DNA of 64,000 bases from Planctomycetota bacterium (GTDB taxonomy: Bacteria > Planctomycetota > Phycisphaerae > SM23-33), in assembly GCA_022705325.1 (NCBI GenBank), contig JAKJER010000020.1, positions 57,095 through 121,094 on the forward strand, given 5' to 3'. The notes beneath the pieces were generated by a model. It was not told the DNA's origin. It did no database searches and saw only the letters and a program-made list of their open reading frames with translations. Shown in pieces: positions 8,826 through 17,772 of the stretch; positions within the stretch are counted from its first letter, which is position 1; every line of letters starts with the position of its first letter. The translations under genes were made by a program, and so were the position numbers.

Positions 8826-9974
8826 ATGATGACTCGAATCCGCAAAGGCGGTCTCCTCGCCGGCGTGCTGATCTTGCTCGCAGCCACGGCCGGGCTGTGC
8901 GTGGCCGGCGCACAAGAGGCCGCCGTCCCCTGGTCGGAGATGGAGAAATTCCTCACGCCGCCCGAGGAGTACAAAGGCAAGCTGGGCAAGTATCGCTCAG
9001 TGATGAGGTTCGATGACGGCTCGGCCGTCAAGACGCCGCAAGACTGGCCCCGGCGGCGCGAGGAGATTCGCTCCTACTGGCACCGCGTCATGGGCCCCTG
9101 GCCCGCGGTGATCGACCGGCCGAAAGTGAAGTACCTGGACAAGGAGCACGTGGAGAACTTCACCCGCCACAAGGTGGAGGTGGAGGTGGCGGCCGGGCGG
9201 ATGGCCGGGCCGCAATACCTGCTGGTGCCCGACGGCAAGGGGCCTTTCCCGGCCGTCGTGGTCACGTGGTACAACTCCGCCGACGGGGCGGGCCTGAACC
9301 CCAAGCAGGCCAACCGCGTGGACTTTGGCTACCAGCTCGCGAAGCGCGGGTTCGTGGCGCTCTGCGTGGGCGGGATCAACCCGGACGTCCGCAACCCGAC
9401 CGTGCCCGGCGGCGTCCAGCCGCTGTCGTACCTGGCCTATGCGGCCGCCAACTGCTGCAACGCGCTGGCCAACATGGAACAGGTGGACGCCAAGCGGATC
9501 GGCGTGGTGGGTCACTCGTTCGGGGGCAAGTGGGCCATGTTCGCCTCGTGCCTGTACGACCGCTTCGCCTGCGCGGCCTGGGTGGACCCCGCCATCGTCT
9601 GGAAAGAGAAGGACCCCAACGCCAACTACTGGGAGAAGTGGTATCTGGGCTACCAGTTCGACAAGCCGCCCGACGCCCAGCGCAAGCCCGGCGTCCCGCG
9701 GGCGGACAACCCGCGGACGGGGGCGTACAAGACGTTCGTCGAGCAGGGGCGCGACATGCACGAGCTGCACGCGCTGATGGCCCCGAGGCCGTTCCTGGTC
9801 TCCGGTGGGGCCCAGGACCGCCCCCCGCACTGGCTGGCCCTCAACCACACCATCGCCCTCAACGCATTCCTCGGCCACAGCGGCAAAGTCGCCATGACCA
9901 TGCGCGAAGGGCACTCGCCGACCATCGAGTCCAACGCGCAGGTCTACGCGTTCTTCGAGCACTTCTTGAAGTGA
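8826..9974 (+). CDS. Secreted alpha/beta hydrolase (acetyl-esterase-like)
   Basis: Exported hydrolase of 382 residues with a signal peptide (about 1-29). The alpha/beta-hydrolase core has the nucleophile elbow GHSFGG with S231, a plausible acid D331 in SGGAQDRPPHW, and H363 in MREGHSPT. Sequence style (YLLVPDGKGPFPAVVVTWY, DFGYQLAKRGFVALCVG) is that of planctomycete esterases often found with polysaccharide-degradation genes, so an ester on a glycan is the most likely substrate, though a peptide or lipid ester cannot be excluded. Only 7 bp separate it from the next gene, which is probably co-transcribed. Confidence 0.8.
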   Translation: MMTRIRKGGLLAGVLILLAATAGLCVAGAQEAAVPWSEMEKFLTPPEEYKGKLGKYRSVMRFDDGSAVKTPQDWPRRREEIRSYWHRVMGPWPAVIDRPKVKYLDKEHVENFTRHKVEVEVAAGRMAGPQYLLVPDGKGPFPAVVVTWYNSADGAGLNPKQANRVDFGYQLAKRGFVALCVGGINPDVRNPTVPGGVQPLSYLAYAAANCCNALANMEQVDAKRIGVVGHSFGGKWAMFASCLYDRFACAAWVDPAIVWKEKDPNANYWEKWYLGYQFDKPPDAQRKPGVPRADNPRTGAYKTFVEQGRDMHELHALMAPRPFLVSGGAQDRPPHWLALNHTIALNAFLGHSGKVAMTMREGHSPTIESNAQVYAFFEHFLK

Positions 9975-9981
9975 GCGTCCG

Positions 9982-11871
9982 ATGAAACCGATCTTGCCGC
10001 TCCTGGTGATGCTGCTGGCTGCGACGGCCGCCGCGCGGGAATACTCGCCGCGGATCGTGTCGGCCGAGCGGGCCGACGCGTACAGCATGAAGACCTTCGC
10101 CCGGTTTCCACGGTGGAAGGACCTCCGCGGCGACGCCCTGGCATGGGAGGTCTATCGCTACCTGGCCGACACCCGCAGCGGCGTGTTCCACATGAACGAG
10201 GTCCTGGAAGGCCGCGACGCCCTCGGCGAGTATCGCACCGTTCGCGACCCCGTGAAGATCATCAACGTCTACGGCTATGCCTATTGCGCGGCCTTGGGGC
10301 CGGTCATGGCGGGCATCTGGGAAGACATGGGCCAGGGCAAGGCGCGCACGGTGACGCTGCCCGGCTGGAGCCACGTGGTCAGCGAGGTGTTCTACGACGA
10401 CGCATGGCACTACATGGACCTCGACGTGCGGGCGGTGTTCCGCCGCGACGACGGACGGCTGGCCTCGCTCGACGAGGCCCGGCGCGACGAGTCGCTCTGG
10501 AAGAACCGCGGACCGCTCTTCTTCCCCAACGATCCGCTCGACCAGACCCGGCGGATCTACCAGAAGACGCGGCTCGATCACTACCACGGGTTCAACCAGA
10601 GCGGCCACACCATGGACTACGTGCTCCGCCAGGGGGAGACGTTCACGCGCTGGTGGACGCCCCAGGGCGGGCGCTGGCACCACGCAGCCGAGTACAACCG
10701 CCAGGACTGGCTCCGCCGGCTGATCGAGCAAGCCCCCCGCGGGCCGAAACCCAACCACCGGCATTTCACCGTCCACAATTACGGCAACGGCCGGTTCATC
10801 TACCGGCCGGACCTGACCCGGCGGTCCACGGATTTCGACGACGGCGTGTATGACGCGCGGAACGTCAGGCCGGGCGCGGAGGGGCTCACGCTGACCCAGC
10901 CGGGCGAGGGGTTCGCTGTCTTCGAGGTCCGCTCGCCCTACGTGATCGTGCCGTTGGTGGGCTCACTCGACACAACCGACGATGACCGCGAGGCCTCGGT
11001 CGTGGAGATCGACGCGGCGGGCGCGTCGCTGGCCGTGTCGCTCGACAACGGCCTGACCTGGCAGGGCCTCGATGCGGCGGCATCGGTGGACCTCACCCGG
11101 CACGTGAGCGGGACGTACGGCTATCTGCTGCGGATCACGCTGCGGGGCCGGCCCGGCGAGGCGGTGCTCCGCCGGCTCGGCATCACCACCTGGGTGCAGG
11201 CAGCCCCCGCCGCCTTGCCCGCGCTGGTCAAGGGAACCAACCGCCTGGAGTATCGCGCCGGCGACCATTACGCCTTGAGCACGCGCGTCGTTGAGGTCCG
11301 CTCCGAGGCCAACCGGCCTGAGGCGCTGCTGAAGCACCTTGTCGAACCGCCGGCCGACTACGATCCCAACCGCAAGACCGCGCGAATCTGCGGAGCAGCG
11401 GTGGTGAAGGTCGAACCCCCGCCGGGCGCGACGATCGCCTGGTTCTCCGCCCAGGGGAGCTTCGCCACCCACCAGCGCCAGGCCGCCCGCAACACGCGCA
11501 ACACCATCGGCTATGCGGTGGACGAGCCGCGCGACTTCCGCGAGATCTACCGCGCCGCCGTGCCCACCGACACGGAGCACTGGCACTGCAACGCGCACCG
11601 CGAGGTGAAACTGGATCGCCCGGCCCGGCGGCTTTTCGTGCGCTACGTGGGCGACCCGGCCCTGAACAACTTCCACATCTACGCCCACTGCCTGGACGAC
11701 GCTCGCCGCTCCGCGCGCCCGGTGACCGTCACGCACGCCTGGCGCGAAGGCCAGGTGCGGCGAAGCAAGACCGTGACGCTCGACCGGCCCGGCCCATACG
11801 AGATCGCCGTCGGCTCCGAACCGGTCAACGAGTCCATCGAACTCACCCTGCCGAGCGACGGGCGAAACTGA
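9982..11871 (+). CDS. Secreted transglutaminase-like protein
   Basis: Exported protein of 629 residues (signal peptide about 1-18). Between 90 and 150 it shows a Cys-His-Asp set in transglutaminase/thiol-protease order and spacing: C102 in YGYAYC, H131 in WSHVVSEVFY and D146 in WHYMDLD. Residues about 270 onward form beta-rich domains with no family I recognise (DNGLTWQGLD resembles sialidase/BNR strands). Transglutaminase folds in bacteria act as cysteine proteases, amidases or peptide crosslinkers. With the esterase just upstream (7-bp gap), a role in breaking down or modifying a secreted polymer is inferred. The catalytic call rests on motif inspection only. Confidence 0.6.
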   Translation: MKPILPLLVMLLAATAAAREYSPRIVSAERADAYSMKTFARFPRWKDLRGDALAWEVYRYLADTRSGVFHMNEVLEGRDALGEYRTVRDPVKIINVYGYAYCAALGPVMAGIWEDMGQGKARTVTLPGWSHVVSEVFYDDAWHYMDLDVRAVFRRDDGRLASLDEARRDESLWKNRGPLFFPNDPLDQTRRIYQKTRLDHYHGFNQSGHTMDYVLRQGETFTRWWTPQGGRWHHAAEYNRQDWLRRLIEQAPRGPKPNHRHFTVHNYGNGRFIYRPDLTRRSTDFDDGVYDARNVRPGAEGLTLTQPGEGFAVFEVRSPYVIVPLVGSLDTTDDDREASVVEIDAAGASLAVSLDNGLTWQGLDAAASVDLTRHVSGTYGYLLRITLRGRPGEAVLRRLGITTWVQAAPAALPALVKGTNRLEYRAGDHYALSTRVVEVRSEANRPEALLKHLVEPPADYDPNRKTARICGAAVVKVEPPPGATIAWFSAQGSFATHQRQAARNTRNTIGYAVDEPRDFREIYRAAVPTDTEHWHCNAHREVKLDRPARRLFVRYVGDPALNNFHIYAHCLDDARRSARPVTVTHAWREGQVRRSKTVTLDRPGPYEIAVGSEPVNESIELTLPSDGRN

Positions 11872-11920
11872 GTAGCCGCTACAGCCTGAATCGGAAATCG
11901 TTCCGGAACGTTCCGGCTAC
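11872..11920. repeat. Possible short 7-bp-phased repeat tract
   Basis: Directly after the TGA at 11869-11871 comes GTAGCCG (11872-11878), and its inverted copy CGGCTAC lies at 11914-11920. Between them is a perfect 14-bp palindrome (11903-11916). GTAGCCG/CGGCTAC is the same heptamer found in the clearer arrays near 25.7 and 44.0 kb. Phase here is weak. The rest of the gap to 12165 shows nothing I can identify. Confidence 0.35.
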
Positions 11921-12165
11921 CGCCAAGCTTCTCTTGTGGCACGCAGGTATTTGGCTAGCCCACACTGATCCACCCGCATCACGAGGCGCAACAACCGGTC
12001 GGGTGGTGATCTGGGTTCCCGCGGTGCCGGAGCGGCCTGGTCCGCCCAGCCTCTCAGTCACCCGCGGTTGGCTCTGGACGCGTCGGCGGACGGCCGATAG
12101 GATGCAAGGCGGGACGATGATAGCCCGCGGCAAGGCCCGAACCACCATAGCGTAGAGGTCAAACG

Positions 12166-13131
12166 ATGAGAACGTGCCGGTTGACGGCCGTCTGGTTAGT
12201 GGCAGCGACGATCTGGACGGGGTGCGGCGAGCCCGCTACGTTGGCCGACCCGGCTGCGTCCGCGCCGGTCCCTGCCAACCCTCCCCCGCCGCCCATGCGG
12301 AGCCAGGCCAGGGAGTCCAACGCCCCCAAGGACGACATCCGGGCTGCGTCCGCGCCGGCCCCCGCCAGTTCCCCCTTGCCGCCCATGCGGATACAAGCCA
12401 AGGAATTCAACGCGTCCGAGGCCGACATCCGGGCGGTGTGCGCGTCGGCTGCCAGCCAGCTCTGGGCCCACGTGGGCGATGCGAAGGTCGAGCCCCTGTT
12501 GATCGTTCGCGGCCACCAGGGCCCCATCGCCCTCTACCAGCGCAACAAGCAGGGCGAGATCGTCATCCGCCTGGACACGGGCAACACCTTCTGGTGCCAA
12601 TACGCCTACCAGTTCGCCCACGAGTTCTGTCATGTCCTGACGGGACTTCGCCCGGTCGACCGGCGCTACATGTGGCTGGACGAGTCGCTGTGCGAGACCG
12701 CCTCGATCTTCGCCATCCGCGCGATGGCCCGCCAGTGGGCCGACAAGCCGCCCTACCCCAACTGGCGCGACTTCCGCGACTCGCTCCGCTCCTACGCCGA
12801 CGACGTCATCGCCAAGCACAAGAAGGTCGACGAGGTCTACGAGAAAGGCCTGCCCGGCTACGTCCGCGCCCACCAGGCGGAGTTGGAAAAGGACCCCTGC
12901 AACCGCTCGCTCAACGGGGCCATCGCCGTCGTTCTGCTGCGCCTGCTGGAGGACGAGCCGGCCTCGTGGGAGTCCATCCGCTACCTGCACGCCAAGCCCC
13001 CAGCCGAGGGGGCGCCCTTTGTCGAGTATCTGCGCAATTGGCGCCAGGCAGTCCCCGACCGCCACAAGGCCTTCGTCGGTCGCCTCGCCCGGCTGCTGGG
13101 CCAGGAACTGGACGGGCCCCCCTCCCGGTGA
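12166..13131 (+). CDS. Putative lipoprotein with HExxH metalloprotease motif
   Basis: Exported protein of 321 residues. The N-terminus ends in TGC at residue 20, compatible with a lipoprotein signal although the -3 residue is W. H152-E-F-C-H156 matches the zinc motif HExxH, and WLDESLCE 14-21 residues later supplies a third glutamate ligand (E173 or E177), the gluzincin arrangement. Residues about 30-89 contain a tandem duplication of a Pro/Ala-rich 30-residue unit ending in DDIRA/ADIRA, probably a linker from the membrane anchor. Substrate unknown. A peptidase-like fold without activity is also possible. No operon partner: the next gene converges on it 27 bp away. Confidence 0.6.
   Translation: MRTCRLTAVWLVAATIWTGCGEPATLADPAASAPVPANPPPPPMRSQARESNAPKDDIRAASAPAPASSPLPPMRIQAKEFNASEADIRAVCASAASQLWAHVGDAKVEPLLIVRGHQGPIALYQRNKQGEIVIRLDTGNTFWCQYAYQFAHEFCHVLTGLRPVDRRYMWLDESLCETASIFAIRAMARQWADKPPYPNWRDFRDSLRSYADDVIAKHKKVDEVYEKGLPGYVRAHQAELEKDPCNRSLNGAIAVVLLRLLEDEPASWESIRYLHAKPPAEGAPFVEYLRNWRQAVPDRHKAFVGRLARLLGQELDGPPSR
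12253..12432 (+). repeat. 90-bp tandem duplication inside the HExxH lipoprotein gene
   Basis: Two imperfect 90-bp units (12253-12342 and 12343-12432) encode two 30-residue copies beginning ASAP and ending DDIRA and ADIRA; a third copy decays right after. The in-frame period of exactly 90 keeps the protein intact and lengthens a Pro-rich linker. Confidence 0.85.
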
Positions 13132-13158
13132 TGGTTGTCTCCGTCCGCCCCGGCGACG

Positions 13159-15369
13159 CTACTTGCCCACGCTGAGCACGATGTTGCGCAGAAGCTGGTA
13201 GGCCGACTCCGGCGCGTAGCCGTCCACCGAGAACGACGGGTAGCCCACCAGGCCGGCGGTGATGTCCTCGGCGCTGAAGAGGACGCCCGCGCGGTCGTCG
13301 GCGCCGACCAGGATGGCCTTCAGGTTGGGCGCCTTGCTGCGCCCCAGGCGGACCTTGGTGCTGCGGCGGTACTCGGCCTCGGCGATCTCGTTGCCCGTGA
13401 GCTTGTACAGCGGGGCGCCCAGGGCCAGCGGGCGCAGCCGCCGCAGGCCGAACATGTCCACGATGGCGTTTTCCATGGCCGTCGCGAAGTCGCGATCGCC
13501 GCCCGCGGCGTCGATCAGCAGCGTCCCGCCCTTCTTCTCGACGAAGGCCTTGAGGGCGTCCTTCTGGGCCTGGGTGAGCTTGACGCTCCCCACGCCGGTC
13601 ATGACGGCCAGCTTCGCCTGGCTCTTGGCCAGTTCCTCGATCTCGATCGGGCCCTCGACCTCGAGCTTGGTCTTGGTCCGCTGGCCCAACAGCCTGGCGA
13701 ACCGCTCGTAGGCCAGCGGCTCGGGGTCGAACTGCCCGCCGTGCTTGAGGCGCACGAGCTTGACGGTGCGGGTGTGGCCCGAGCCGGCGTTTTCGGGCCA
13801 ATGGGACGTGCCGCGGGGGCGCAGCTCGCTGACGCTGTCGCTGACGTAGCGCACCAGGTTGGCAGCCGCCTCGAAAACGTACTTCTGCGTCGCCACCCGC
13901 CGCCCCTGCCAGGCCAGAGGCAGGTCCACGTCGGTGTGGATGACCAGCGGGCGGACGCCGTTGGTGATGATCTGGAACTTCAACCGGTCCCCCGGCAGGT
14001 CGAAGTACACCTTGTTGGTGTACAGGATGTGGTTGTTGGGGATGGCCTCGAGCTTGTACTCCGGAAAGAGCTTGGCGTACAGGGCCGTGATGGCCTTGCG
14101 GAAGGGCAGCCCGCCGCACTCGCTGCAGCTCACGATCGTGCCGCCCTGCTCGACGTAGGTCCGCAGCTTCTTCTCCTGCTCCTCGTTGAGTTCCAGCTTG
14201 CGCGAGCCGGCGATGTACAGGATGGGCGCGTCGTGCCACTCGCTGACGGGCACCGCGGGGTTGATGATCTGCCAGTTGATGGCCCGCTCGAAAGTGTGGC
14301 TCATCCACAGCGTGGCGCTGGCCAGGTCGCGGGGGCGGTTGTTCCAGTCGCCCCCGTGCTCGAGCTTGTTGAAGACCACCGGGTTGCGCCCGCGGATGAG
14401 GAACAGCAGCGCATAGCCGGTGGCCACCGTTTTGCCCCACTTGCCGTTCCACGATCCGTCGCCGGCCTGCTGCTTGACCAGCCAGGTCGCCCCGGCCTTG
14501 TACCAGTCGCTCTTGCCGAAATACTTCATCCCGCTGGCCAGGCCCGTCCGTTCCAGCGCGTAGAGATAGTAGGGCATGTCGCTGTGTCCGAGCTTCTGGC
14601 CTTTCATGGTGGCGGTGAAGTTCTTGTCCAGCCACTCCAGGCCCGCCTTGATGGGCTTGTAGCCGAGGTTGCCCTTGCACTCCAGGAAGGCGGCGTTGAA
14701 CAGGCTGTCCAGGCAGACGTACAGGGTGGCCACCCCGCCGGCGGTCATGGCCGCCGTCGACTCGCCGTTGTTGTAGGGCCAGCCCCCGTCGCGGTTCTGC
14801 GTCCGCTCCCAGTGGCCCATGACCCGCTTCCAGATCTCGCTGGGGACCTCGGCGTTGCCCTGCACGCCCGCCCACAACCCCAGCACGCCGTACTGGCTGT
14901 TGGAGTTGCAGAAGGTGTTGACCGGCGTGCCGGTGGCCGGGTAGTGGTACGACCCGTTGCGGGTCGAGCGGTAGAGCTGCAGCACGTCCTTTTCCAGGTG
15001 CTTGTAGTAGGCTGACCGCGTGGTGCGGTTGGCCGCCAGCCAGGCGTTGGCCCGCAGGCCCAGGCTGTAGGTCTTGTCTTCCTTCTGGGCCTCCAGCCAT
15101 TTCAAGGCGGAGGCGATCTTGGGGTTCTGCGGGCTGACGTCGGTCTCCATCAGGGCGTAGGACGCCAGGGCGGTCGGGCCCGTCACCTGGTAGTGGATGG
15201 GCTGCTTCTTGTCGCCGAAGATGCCCCAACTCCCGTCCTTCTGCTGGGCCTTGAGCAGAAAGGCGACCCCCTTCTCGATGGCCTTCTCGACGGCCTGGTC
15301 GGAAAACTGGGCCCAGGCGACGGGGGGAACGAGCATGAAACAGACGGCGGCGACGATCAGGCGGCGCAT
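13159..15369 (-). CDS. Secreted prenyltransferase-fold plus DUF4159 protein
   Basis: Exported protein of 736 residues with a signal peptide (MRRLIVAAVCFMLVPPVAWA). Residues about 25-390 are alpha/alpha-barrel repeats of the prenyltransferase/squalene-oxidase type (repeated DGSWG, DGGWPYN and DGSWNGKWG blocks). About 400 onward resembles DUF4159: DAPILYIAGSRKLEL, then YVEQGGTIVSC. A second such unit follows (LKAFVEKKGGTLLIDAAGG), and the protein ends with a conserved-looking GYPSFSVDGYAPESAYQLLRNIVLSVGK. DUF4159 domains are found in planctomycete proteins near gliding or surface genes; function is unknown. The barrel probably binds a polymer or polyprenyl chain rather than catalysing cyclisation, because no canonical DCTAE-type motif is seen. 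Confidence 0.8.
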   Translation of the reverse strand: MRRLIVAAVCFMLVPPVAWAQFSDQAVEKAIEKGVAFLLKAQQKDGSWGIFGDKKQPIHYQVTGPTALASYALMETDVSPQNPKIASALKWLEAQKEDKTYSLGLRANAWLAANRTTRSAYYKHLEKDVLQLYRSTRNGSYHYPATGTPVNTFCNSNSQYGVLGLWAGVQGNAEVPSEIWKRVMGHWERTQNRDGGWPYNNGESTAAMTAGGVATLYVCLDSLFNAAFLECKGNLGYKPIKAGLEWLDKNFTATMKGQKLGHSDMPYYLYALERTGLASGMKYFGKSDWYKAGATWLVKQQAGDGSWNGKWGKTVATGYALLFLIRGRNPVVFNKLEHGGDWNNRPRDLASATLWMSHTFERAINWQIINPAVPVSEWHDAPILYIAGSRKLELNEEQEKKLRTYVEQGGTIVSCSECGGLPFRKAITALYAKLFPEYKLEAIPNNHILYTNKVYFDLPGDRLKFQIITNGVRPLVIHTDVDLPLAWQGRRVATQKYVFEAAANLVRYVSDSVSELRPRGTSHWPENAGSGHTRTVKLVRLKHGGQFDPEPLAYERFARLLGQRTKTKLEVEGPIEIEELAKSQAKLAVMTGVGSVKLTQAQKDALKAFVEKKGGTLLIDAAGGDRDFATAMENAIVDMFGLRRLRPLALGAPLYKLTGNEIAEAEYRRSTKVRLGRSKAPNLKAILVGADDRAGVLFSAEDITAGLVGYPSFSVDGYAPESAYQLLRNIVLSVGK

Positions 15370-15424
15370 CGGTGGACTCCAATCTTCTGGGGCTGGAAAA
15401 GCTTGGAAAAACCGTAGACTTTGA

Positions 15425-15454
15425 AGTATAAGCCAAACCACGCCGCGCGGGCAA
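15425..15454 (-). promoter_or_regulatory. Sigma70-type promoter for the DUF4159 gene
   Basis: On the minus strand TTGCCC (15454-15449), an 18-bp spacer and TATACT (15430-15425), about 55 bp upstream of the ATG at 15369. Confidence 0.5.
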
Positions 15455-15500
15455 CCCCGTTTTCCTCTGCCGGGCGGCAAACAGACCGCGAGCAGGACCA

Positions 15501-16586
15501 ATGGCCGGCACAATCTCCCCCAGACTCCTGGACGACTGCCTGGGCGACCTCGAAGACCGCATCGACGCCGACCAGGAACGACACAGCCTGGAAGACTGGC
15601 TGACGTTCCTGGACGGGCGCTGGCCAAGCGAGGTCTTCACCCCCGACCCGCGCCGCCCCGCGCCGCCGCGGCTCGACTGGCCGGACCTCCACATCCACCA
15701 GGCCTTCGCCGACGTCGACGCCATGGTCCTCTCGCAACTGGCCATCTGCTCGGACATGCTGGCTGGGCGGCACGACCCGTCGAACATGTTCTACGGCTCC
15801 AACCGCCGCCTCTGCGTCCGCTGCAACTACGGCACGGGGATCCTGCCCACGATGCTCGGCTGCGAGCTGTTCGAGATGCCCGCCGAGACCAATACGCTGC
15901 CCGCCTGCCGGCCGCTCGGCTCGACCGACCGCGTGCGGGCCCTGCTGGACGCGGGGGTACCCGACCTGAACAGCGGACTGGGCGGGCAGGTCTTCCGCTG
16001 CGCCGAACGGTTCCTCGAACTCTTCGAGAAACACCCCAAGCTCCGCGAGCACGTCGCCCTCTACCACCCCGACACCCAGGGCCCCGCCCAGATCCTGGAG
16101 GTCGTCTGGGGCAGCGACTTCTTCTACGCCCTCTACGACGAGCCGCAACTCGTCCGCGACGTCCTGGAGCTGATCGCCCAGACCATCGAGGCCTTCCTCC
16201 GCAAGTGGTACGCCCTGGCGCCCCAGACCAAGCCCTGCTCGGTCCACTGGTCGCTGATGCACAAGGGCACGATCATGCTCCGCAACGACTCGATCGTGAA
16301 CCTCTCGCCCGACCAGTACGCCGAGTTCTTCCGCCCGCTGGACCAGCGCCTGCTGGACGCCTTCGGCGGGGGCGCGATGCACTTCTGCGGGCGGGGCGAC
16401 CACTACATCCACCTGCTGAGCGAGCTTCGCGGCCTGACGGCTGTGCAGATCTCCCAGCCCGAGTGCAACGACATGGAAACGATCTTCCAACACACCGTGG
16501 ACAAGGGCATCGCGCTCATCGGTCTGCCGGAACACGGCCTGGCAGGCGTGACCCGCCCGCTGCGGGGATTGGTGCATACGGGGTAG
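15501..16586 (+). CDS. URO-D-fold (uroporphyrinogen decarboxylase family) protein
   Basis: Cytosolic protein of 361 residues with the uroporphyrinogen-decarboxylase fold, seen in its central and C-terminal sequence (VYHPDT-like stretch, LLDAFGGGAMHFCGRGDHYIHLLSEL, and ISQPECNDMETIFQ). It lacks the HemE N-terminal RQAGR motif, so it is not haem-pathway HemE. Planctomycetes carry many such paralogues, often with methyltransferase or glycan genes; some relatives are methyltransferases using corrinoid or CoM-type carriers. A methyl-transfer role is possible, not shown. Start: ATG 15501 preceded by GAGCAGGA. It diverges from the DUF4159 gene. Confidence 0.75.
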   Translation: MAGTISPRLLDDCLGDLEDRIDADQERHSLEDWLTFLDGRWPSEVFTPDPRRPAPPRLDWPDLHIHQAFADVDAMVLSQLAICSDMLAGRHDPSNMFYGSNRRLCVRCNYGTGILPTMLGCELFEMPAETNTLPACRPLGSTDRVRALLDAGVPDLNSGLGGQVFRCAERFLELFEKHPKLREHVALYHPDTQGPAQILEVVWGSDFFYALYDEPQLVRDVLELIAQTIEAFLRKWYALAPQTKPCSVHWSLMHKGTIMLRNDSIVNLSPDQYAEFFRPLDQRLLDAFGGGAMHFCGRGDHYIHLLSELRGLTAVQISQPECNDMETIFQHTVDKGIALIGLPEHGLAGVTRPLRGLVHTG

Positions 16587-16617
16587 TAGCCGGCGTCTGC
16601 TTGCCGGTAGCCAGGTA
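16583..16617. repeat. Short degenerate 7-bp-phased tract at a stop codon
   Basis: The TAG stop of the URO-D-fold gene (16584-16586) lies inside GGTAGTAG; units starting CCGG/CCAG follow at 7-bp steps (16590, 16604, 16611). Weak on its own, but it shares the GGTAGCC word with other arrays. Confidence 0.35.
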
Positions 16618-16684
16618 GCGCCACTTGACCGCAGACGAAGCAGGGCCGCTTCGAGTTCAGCGGAGGCTGGCATTCGCTTGCGGC

Positions 16685-17635
16685 TTAGCGAGTCGTCCCA
16701 GCGCCCGAGATGCCCATCTCCGCTGCCAGCGCCCGCTCCAGATCCGCATGGCGGAAGGTAAAGCCGCTTTGCTCCAGCACGCCCGGGCGGGCCTTCAGGC
16801 TGCACAACAACACCTCCCGCCCCATCCGCCCCAGCAGCACGCGGGCAATGCACGCGGGCATCCGCAACCACACCCGCCTGTGCATCAGGCGTCCGAGCAC
16901 GCGGGCGAAGTCCAGCGCGGTGACCGGCTGGGGCGAGACGAGATTCACCGCCCCGGCCACGTCGTCGCGGGACAGGAGGAACTCGACGGCTGAGACCACG
17001 TCGGCCAGGTGAATCCAGTTCCACCACTGGCGCCCCCCTATCACTGAGCCGAGGTGCCAGCGGAACGGACGCATCATGGCTGCCAGCGCCCCCCCGCCGG
17101 CGGACAGGACCATGCCCATGCGGAGATGGCACGTGCGGATGCCGGCCTGCCGGGCGGCCTCGGCCGCGGACTCCCACTGGCGGCAGACCTCCGACAGGAA
17201 AGTGCCGCCCGACGGCGCGGACTCGTCGGCCACCTGGTCGCCCCCGCAGCCGTAATAGCCGACGGCGGAGGCGGACAACAGGACCTTCGGCCGGGGCTGG
17301 AGCGTTGCCAGGGCGCTGGCCAGCAGCGCTGTCCCGTCGCGCCGGCTGGCCAAGATACGCTCGCGCTTGCGGCGCGTCCACAGGCCGGGAAGGGGCTCCC
17401 CGGCCAGGTGGATGACGGCGTCGAGCGAGCCTGCCCCTGACAGGTCGATCCGCCCAGCCGGGATGTCCCACCACGCTGCGGCTGGGCGATCCCCCTGGCC
17501 ATCGCCCCCCTGCCGGCTGGGCGACGCCTGACTGGGCGGGCGGAGGAGGCGGACGATCTGATGCCCAAGGGCGGTCAGACGCTCAGATACCGCCTGGCCG
17601 ACCATCCCTCCCCCGCCGGTGACCAGGATTCGCAT
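16685..17635 (-). CDS. TIGR01777-family NAD(P)-dependent epimerase/oxidoreductase
   Basis: Cytosolic short-chain-type enzyme of 316 residues, of the YfcH/SulA-like (TIGR01777) family. N-terminal Rossmann motif ILVTGGGGMVG; AVIHLAGEPL; LLSASAVGYYG with the catalytic-position tyrosine; HLRMGMVLSAGGGALAAM; WNWIHLADVV, all diagnostic of the family. The C-terminal part holds the DUF1731-like end (VWLRMPACIARVLLG, LCSLKARPGVLEQSGFTFRH). Substrate is unknown. Start: ATG of MRILVTGG. It lies downstream of the dUTPase on the same strand, but the 131-bp gap contains two 7-bp-phased arrays. Confidence 0.9.
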   Translation of the reverse strand: MRILVTGGGGMVGQAVSERLTALGHQIVRLLRPPSQASPSRQGGDGQGDRPAAAWWDIPAGRIDLSGAGSLDAVIHLAGEPLPGLWTRRKRERILASRRDGTALLASALATLQPRPKVLLSASAVGYYGCGGDQVADESAPSGGTFLSEVCRQWESAAEAARQAGIRTCHLRMGMVLSAGGGALAAMMRPFRWHLGSVIGGRQWWNWIHLADVVSAVEFLLSRDDVAGAVNLVSPQPVTALDFARVLGRLMHRRVWLRMPACIARVLLGRMGREVLLCSLKARPGVLEQSGFTFRHADLERALAAEMGISGAGTTR

Positions 17636-17653
17636 GGACGCTCCTTCGGGGCT

Positions 17654-17681
17654 TTCGTTGTTTGTTGTTCGTTGTTGGCAG
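17654..17681. repeat. Heptanucleotide array upstream of the epimerase start
   Basis: Four units in exact 7-bp phase: TTCGTTG occurs at 17654 and 17668 with TTTGTTG between them and TTGGCAG after. It is located 19 bp upstream of the start codon of the epimerase gene. Confidence 0.75.
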
Positions 17682-17730
17682 CCGCTATCGATAGTGTAGC
17701 GCGATCGGGCAAGAATTCTGCGCCGGAGGG

Positions 17731-17772
17731 GCCAACAACCAACAGCCGGCTACTGGCTGCCGGCTACTACAC
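17731..17772. repeat. Heptanucleotide array containing the dUTPase stop codon
   Basis: Six units in 7-bp phase. GCCGGCT occurs at 17745 and 17759, ACTGGCT at 17752. The first two units end in CCAACA/CAACA. The TAG stop of the dUTPase gene (17767-17769, minus strand) lies in the last unit. Confidence 0.8.

Noticed and set aside
15501..16586. HemE uroporphyrinogen decarboxylase
   Set aside because: The fold matches but the HemE N-terminal arginine motif is absent and no other haem gene is nearby.
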